A DNA stretch of 64,000 nucleotides, from contig NC_134455.1 of assembly GCF_047948215.1 (NCBI RefSeq), forward strand, positions 153,556,575 through 153,620,574, written 5' to 3'. The notes beneath the pieces are model-generated. The model saw only the letters and a program-made list of their open reading frames with translations, was not told the DNA's origin and searched no databases. Positions 57,801 through 64,000 of this stretch are shown piece after piece (position 1 is the first letter of the stretch; every line of letters begins with the position of its first letter). This stretch comes from Lycorma delicatula (Eukaryota; Arthropoda; Insecta; Hemiptera; Fulgoridae). The position numbers were made by a program, and so were the translations under genes.

Positions 57801-60570
57801 ACATTGCAATAGTTTCCTCTTTGGAAACACCGGAATCATCCAAACCGTATACAACTTATACTGTCTTTTTTTTTTTAAAGACAGCGATAGGAGTCCAAAG
57901 ATAATAAAAATCATGTATATCATCAGTAGAATAATTTTAGATCGAAGTATTTAGGGTTTTAGCTTAAGAACTGAGAGATTTTTGCCGATAATAAGATCAT
58001 CCTAGCCTACAGTGGGGCAATGACACACACATATTTTCAGAGGGTCGGCTGATCAAAATTCCATTATCAAAGTAATTACTAAAATATGAAAGCCTGTCGT
58101 CAACAGAAGTTAGAAAGCGACATAAGAGATTTTTTCACGTTCTACAAATAACGAAGAAAGAATACAACTAACAAAATTCAACATCAAAAAATTAATCTAA
58201 AAATTTCTTAATTGGAAAGCGATTTTCTTATTTCCCAATAGATTATTTTAGGTGAAAAAAATTATATTAAGAAAACTCAGTTCGTTTAGGTACAGGTTAC
58301 ATTCGTACCAACAGTTTGATGGTAGTTACGCTTAAGTGCGTAAATTTAAGATATAAAGATAAAATACATTTCCCTTTTCATATATGAATAGTCTTTTCGA
58401 TTAAACAGGTGGTCAAAATCATCCATACAGTACACACCACCCATGAACTATGTATTAATTTAAACGCTTTAATTAAAAAACACTTCCCCAGTTTGTGAAC
58501 AACGATAATAACGTAAAAAAAAAACTTTAAGATAAATAAATTTTATAAAATTAACATTTTTTAAATCGTAGTATTTATAATGAAACTGATCTTGACAGAA
58601 ATTCTTATGAAAATAAAGTTAAATTTTTCATCTTCATTTTTTCGTTTTAATTTTCATCAAATTTGAACTAAAAAACAAAAAAAAAAAATTTACAATGTAT
58701 TTTTAACAAAAGAAAATTAAAAAAAAAAAAAAAACAAAATTATGAAAGTACACAATTCGTAGGAACCAATATAAAAAAAGAGGCTGTTATAATACACTAA
58801 AGTCGTTATAATACAGAGTTTAACATTTACTGCAATGAATTCGGTTTATAAAATTACGGTAACGTGCATTTCATATAACTCTTTTTCATTAGGATTCAGT
58901 TACGTTGATACGAATTCGTTTTTATTTAGGTTTGCAAGATTACACCGCTTACATCATAAAAATATGTTTGATGATTATTCTCACCACAACAAACCATTTG
59001 ATTTTGTTAGACGTTTTTACGAATAGAGCGGATGTATTTGTAAAATTAGATGCTGAAAAATAAACATTCTTAATAAAAAATAAATAAAATATTGGAATAT
59101 AATTTAATTATAATAATATTATGCAAAAAAACATACACAATTTACTATTAATCCCGTTTCAACTGTAATTTCTATTTTCCAAATTATCCGCTTTGATAAT
59201 TTGAATTCTACCAACATTACTAGAGAAAATCTGTTCAAAACCCTGTTTCATCTAGAAATAAAATAAATAAAACACAAAAAATGTAATCGCTTATTTTAAG
59301 AATCATTAATACAAATCTGAATTCCACTTACTTTCAGTTATTTCATAAAAACACTGCAAACTACGACTAATAGTTTATTAAACAAGTCAAATATCGAATA
59401 TACTGGTTTTTGAAATTTCTGATGCAACTACCAGTAAACTATAATTTTTACTTACGCCATCATACATCTATAATCTTGAATAGATTTAAAAAAATAAATA
59501 TATAAAAACTAATAAAGTAGCAAAATTACATAACAAATAATAGATATTAATAACCCGTAATTATTTTGCATAAAGAAAAAAAATTACTGTATGCAAAAGA
59601 GCAGAATATTAATTGAGGCCGAGAAAAATAAACAATGAAACAGTATTACAAAACAAACAATAGACTGATAAAAAAAAGAATGTATCTAAGATAAAGAATA
59701 GTAAACACTTTTAACTGATCTAAGTTATACGTTAACGGTATGAATAATGGAACAGAGTGAACGGTTGATCTTTTGTGAAAATGATTCACGGTAAGCCGAA
59801 TTGAATAGGACCTATCAACAGTAATATGTAAGAAGGAATCTCCCATGTGTATAAATTCGTTGTACATTCGGTTCGGCATCAAGAAGTATGGATCCTTCTA
59901 TTGCTGACATAACGGAAAACACGATAGGATGGATCCAAATACTAAAGTTTCCTGAACGAAATTTACTCGGTATTGTTTTATAGAGTAAATAATAAACAAG
60001 AGGAGACTGATGCGAGACATACCAGCTGTTTTTGTTGCTCTATATATGTTAACCACACATAAAGACGTAAACGAATTCAGATCACGGTTGTTGTCTCACA
60101 ACCCAAAATCCGATATCACATCATATACATAATAGTAACTTAACAATAGAAAACAAAGTAATACGATTTTCAAACGTCTTCATTTTTAAATAAATAAAAA
60201 AATAACCCAACAATCTACAAAGAGATCATTGATCTAGTGAATTCTTGGCCATCTTTACATAATGAATTTTAAGTATTTATTAAATGTATCTTATTTATTT
60301 ATTTAAAGATGAAATGGATACTTTGAAAGAAGTAATCAAAATAATTTCTGTCTTCAAGCAAAATAATACTATTATAAATTTACAGCCTTTAATTCTTCAG
60401 TTCTGTGTCGTTTATTCAAAATTAATTGAAGTCTGTACACAAAATTATAATTTTTTATTAACAGATAACAAAATTTACTAGTATTATATAAGTCGGGATT
60501 TCGGATTAAAAAAAAGAAGTCATTAAACCTATAATTAAAGTACTGTAATTTTTCTATAGTTTGTAATTAT
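54836..60570. other. AT-rich sequence, nothing recognised
   Basis: Several short AT-rich frames (56788-57087, 57641-57954, 58835-59026) lack splice support, domain motifs or balanced composition. No RNA gene or clear mobile element was found. Confidence 0.4.
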
Positions 60571-60574
60571 ATAC

Positions 60575-60850
60575 ACTGCCCATTTCAGTGGGGATACACA
60601 TGAACAACAATACAGGTTAAACTGTAAGTCACGTAAGCGGTTGGCACAAATCCATTTCAACCCGGCATGAGTGTATACCTACCCGTTCTCAAGACTAAGC
60701 TTACTATGCCAGCCTAGAAAGAAAACTGAAGACTAAAGTGATTTTCCGTTATCTTCAACAAAGAGCCGAATATACTATTGCATACCAGTATGTCAAGCAC
60801 ACTGAAATTTACAAATAATATTGAGCCCTACACGCGAAACTTCATTCTAT
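60575..60850. repeat. possible dispersed repeat, less AT-rich block
   Basis: A locally GC-richer block (TTTCAGTGGGGATACACATG, TAAGCGGTTGGCACAAATCC, CAACCCGGCATGAG, ATTTTCCGTTATCTTC) with no coding frame. It has the look of a repeat family member, but there is no second copy in the window. Confidence 0.3.
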
Positions 60851-62305
60851 TCACAAGGACTGATTATAGCAGTATTACTCACAGAGAAGACAATTCTCAA
60901 TTTGATTTACAAGCTTTACAGCTATAAAATATTAAAAATTTTAATAATATTAATTATTATTATTATAAAATGCAGAGAAAGAAATTATATACCCCTTTTG
61001 GTGAGAAAAAATGAATTTTATACACTTTCTATTCTGTAGGAGGGAATTTTAGTGGAAATCTTTAATAAAAAAACACAGTGTCTGATCGTGTGTTGTATTT
61101 GCATGTTTGAATTTAACTATAGCATCATATTCTACGTTTTACTTGATTGTTGTTTTTATTTTTGACAAACCGAAAGATGTTAAATGTTTTTGATTAATCG
61201 TATTTCACAGTTTCTAGTTAAAAATATTAGATTCACATCTCAAAAAAGATAAAACCAAAATACGTTACTAAATAAAAAAATGGAAAAACAAATAGTTTTA
61301 GTGGTTTACAAAGTCTGATGATGACTAGACAGTTTTAAGATATACAGTGTATTATATACATTAGAATTTCAAAAGTATATAGAACTACCGCGCATCAGTT
61401 TGTTAACTTAAGCCTGCAGTAGTTTGGAAACTACCAGAATTGGACCGTTATGAAAAAAAATTTCCTGAAACAAATATATTATAAGGGAGAAGCAAATAAT
61501 ATATAAGTAATAATGGCTACAAGCTGTTAATGGAAGGTTATATTTAAACATTTTTTTACGAGTACTTAATAATGAGAAAAATAGACAGAATTAAGATACA
61601 ATCAAGATACGACGTAAAGAGCACAGCTGATATAAACTTAGCTTAGAAGAGAATAAATAAAAACATAATAATTATCATACATTTATACATTTTAATTTTT
61701 ACATTTTCCAAACCTCTCATTTATAATATATATTTATAATTTATTATATCTTATACGTAAAAAATTCTATCGTTAATATAAATTTTTTTCTTCTTCTAAA
61801 ATGTAGTAGTACAGAGTGAACGATAAGACGTTTTCCGAAGCCGGAAAAGCTTCAACTGACAATCAAAATTCTCTAACCGTTCAACGTATTAAATAATTAT
61901 GTATACTTTTACTAAAGGTTATTCCTTTTCAATTTCCTGTGCCATTTCCACACATAGAAGAAGCTACATCAACATGAGCGAACGTTTTCTTCAGAATGGA
62001 AGAACCCACTTTGATGAATCTAAAATCAAAGCATTTTTTTTCTCAAAATTTCATTTAAGGACATGGTATAGAATGCAATTTTGTTTTACATTCAAAATCT
62101 CCTTACAACAGAAATTATGACTGGATCATTCGAATATTCAATGTGCTCGAGAGTTGCTTTTTTATAGAACTTTCTTGATGAAAGATGTTTTTTTTGTTGC
62201 TATTGTTATTATTTTTAAGATCACACGTTCGATATGAAGCGCAATAAAATTCTCTTAGTATCAGTAATTATATAAAACAGATTAGAATTTTAAAAAAAGT
62301 GTGCG

Positions 62306-62309
<4 letters not shown>
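60851..62309. other. AT-rich sequence, nothing recognised
   Basis: Short open frames only (for example 61899-62120 plus), without recognisable motifs. Confidence 0.4.
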
Positions 62310-62357
<48 letters not shown>

Positions 62358-62387
62358 AGTTCGCGCGCGCGCGCACACACACACGCG
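62310..62387. repeat. alternating purine-pyrimidine tract: (AT)n then (CG)n then (CA)n
   Basis: About 43 bp of AT (62310-62352), then after GTACAAGTT a CGCGCGCGCGCG run followed by CACACACACACGCG (62361-62387). Confidence 0.92.
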
Positions 62388-63199
62388 ATAATTACGGGTT
62401 TAATGCTAATCGAACTAATTTTATTTACACTGAAATAAACTAAATATGTTTACTTACTCATCACCTAACAATAATAACAACAGATTTCATTTTAAAATTA
62501 AGCAATAACAAGTGAATTGCACCACACAACAAAGAAGGAAAAATATTATAAAAGTAACAATATTCATTAAAATAACTCACTAATATTACCTTTGATCTTA
62601 AATACTTTAAAAGCTTCTAAAACTTTGTAATGGGCAATAAAACGAAGTTTTCCATGAGGTTTCTACAGTTCCACTGAGTTTGTACACTTTTGGAATCTAA
62701 AGTAACTTGTATAAAGTAACGTACCATCACATTTTCCACAGAATTAACAGCGAGTAAAATTTATTACGTTTAAATATCCTCGCATTTAGTAATAAGTTAA
62801 CATATAAATTAAATGAGTTTAAAATTTAAAATAAAGAATTAATAAATAATCTAATAGCTCTAGTAGCTTAATAAATAAGCTACCAAGCTGCACATTCATT
62901 TACAATGTTTCGTAATGAAACAATAAATTAAAAGAAAATTCACTTTAAATAACTGAATCAAAACTAAAGCGATGTATCAGTGAATTACTTATGTAGTAGA
63001 ATTAAAATTCAACCATATCAATAAATTTAAAATATGTGTGACAGCAAAGTTGTAATACTTTCTTGGCATTGGTTATTTATTCTTCTATTGTGGAAAAAAT
63101 TATACGTGAAAAAAGTTATATAAGATTTCTTCTAAAGTTTATTATTTAAAATGTTTATAGTATTAAAAGTTTAAATAAACCCAAAAAAGTCTTGAAAAA
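62388..63199. other. AT-rich sequence, nothing recognised
   Basis: No feature identified. Confidence 0.4.
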
Positions 63200-63718
63200 T
63201 TTAAAAAAAAATCTATATTTTTAAACTTTCATCGCCTGCTCCCTAATATTATCCCTAAAGTATTGTTTTGTTGCTTGGACCACGGAAGACATTAATATGA
63301 AATTCGGTTAAAAAATATACAATAAGAAGGTAGTTTTTTCGATTTTTGAGGAAAGGTAGAATGTTAGGCAAATTTTTTTTAAAAATGGTAAGATAGCATG
63401 CACGCATGTGCTAGCTTAATATGGAGTTATGTTTAGAAAATTAAAAAAAAATTAACCCCCAACTCTCACCCTGGAGATATTAACCCTAAAGGTTTAACAA
63501 GAAATTTCCCATATACACGATTCTCTGTACATCGATCTAAACACTCAAAAGTTATAAAGTTTCCAACACGCCAACACACATATATAATACGTACATACGA
63601 ACGTTATCCCCCACACTATTTTTTTTGTTTTTTGAAGTCTTTGGATCATGAATCGTTGAGAAATAAAAAAAAAACATATCCATTTTTTAACTGATTACCA
63701 TAATTTCCTACAGCTATT
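63200..63718 (+). repeat. dispersed repeat, copy 2
   Basis: Second, more deleted copy of the repeat at 53505-54070, same orientation: TTTTCGATTTTTGAGGAAAG, AGGCAAATTTTTTTTAAAAA, GATAGCATGCACGCATG, AGCTTAATAT, CACCCTGGAGATATTAACCC, CGCCAACACAC, ATACGTACATACGAACG, TTTGTTTTTTG, GGATCATGAA. Confidence 0.7.
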
Positions 63719-64000
63719 TGGCAAGTGTAATAAAAAAAAGGATAGAAATGAATCCAACACTTGCAATGAAAACTTTTAAGTAACGAATTCAAAAGCAATT
63801 ACTCAACAGTAAAAACTTTTTAAAAAGTTAGAAAAAAATGATTACTATACTTTTTATTACATTATGGTTCTTACAAAGAAAAAAATTATAAAATATATAT
63901 ATATTTAATATTAAAAGATAAACCACAAAACCACAACAATTATTTGTTTTATATATACATAAAATAAATAATGTGTACTCTTATTATAACTGAAAACTAA
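63719..64000. other. AT-rich right edge
   Basis: Nothing recognised beyond short A/T and TATA runs. Confidence 0.5.

Noticed and set aside
57641..57954. Two overlapping hydrophobic frames (plus)
   Set aside because: Overlapping frames of similar length and AT-driven composition; no sign that either is real.
61899..62120. 73-codon frame starting with ATG (plus)
   Set aside because: No homology recognised, Phe/Ser/Lys-rich, no promoter or splice context.
1..64000. CRISPR arrays, rRNA genes, prophage or bacterial operons
   Set aside because: No spaced direct-repeat arrays, no rRNA-like sequence and no prokaryotic gene layout were seen; the tandem repeats present are microsatellites or duplications.

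Overview
The window looks like nuclear DNA of an arthropod, most likely a hemipteran-type insect. It is strongly AT-rich, has multi-kilobase introns, is crowded with mariner/Tc1, piggyBac-like and R1-type non-LTR elements and tRNA-derived SINEs, and is a mosaic of CpG-depleted and CpG-normal DNA. No bacterial, organellar, rRNA or CRISPR feature was seen. The species assignment is inference.

Left 36 kb: one host gene on the minus strand. Six exons (35652-35860, 21695-21871, 17791-17943, 13262-13437, 5537-5691, 552-748) have acceptable splice sites and phases that agree from one to the next, giving about 355 codons. They encode two PDZ domains, each split over two exons, followed by a Ser/Pro-rich linker. 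The PDZ pair most resembles PDZ3 and PDZ4 of the non-receptor tyrosine phosphatase PTPN13 (PTP-BL/FAP-1); the FERM/PDZ protein FRMPD2 is the alternative. Both ends of the gene are missing: no KIND, FERM or phosphatase exon was recognised.

The introns hold the mobile DNA: a mariner relic (4011-5166), a piggyBac-like relic (about 7.3-7.8 kb), a conserved transposon-type ORF fragment (12.3 kb), a Ulp1-like protease fragment (14.3 kb), an internally deleted mariner (18.9-19.65 kb), a full-length mariner relic (22112-23428), a foldback element (26309-26731), a Tc1/mariner-superfamily element with clean terminal repeats (27499-28672), several SINE pieces, and a 5.4-kb R1-clade retrotransposon (29435-34828). 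The R1 element has a 14-bp target duplication and sits inside a SINE copy.

Around 39.0-39.5 kb CpG frequency jumps about ten-fold by hand count (3 per kb to 33 per kb), suggesting the edge of a germline-methylated gene body or an assembly join. A candidate plus-strand exon lies exactly there (39451-39655).

Right 24 kb: no gene could be identified with confidence. It holds SINE copies, tandem duplications, a Tc1/mariner element (47099-49696) split by a 5'-truncated R1-type retrotransposon, a non-LTR 3' relic (54.4 kb), two copies of a roughly 550-bp dispersed repeat (53.5 and 63.2 kb), alternating purine-pyrimidine tracts and one weak candidate exon (50651-50900).
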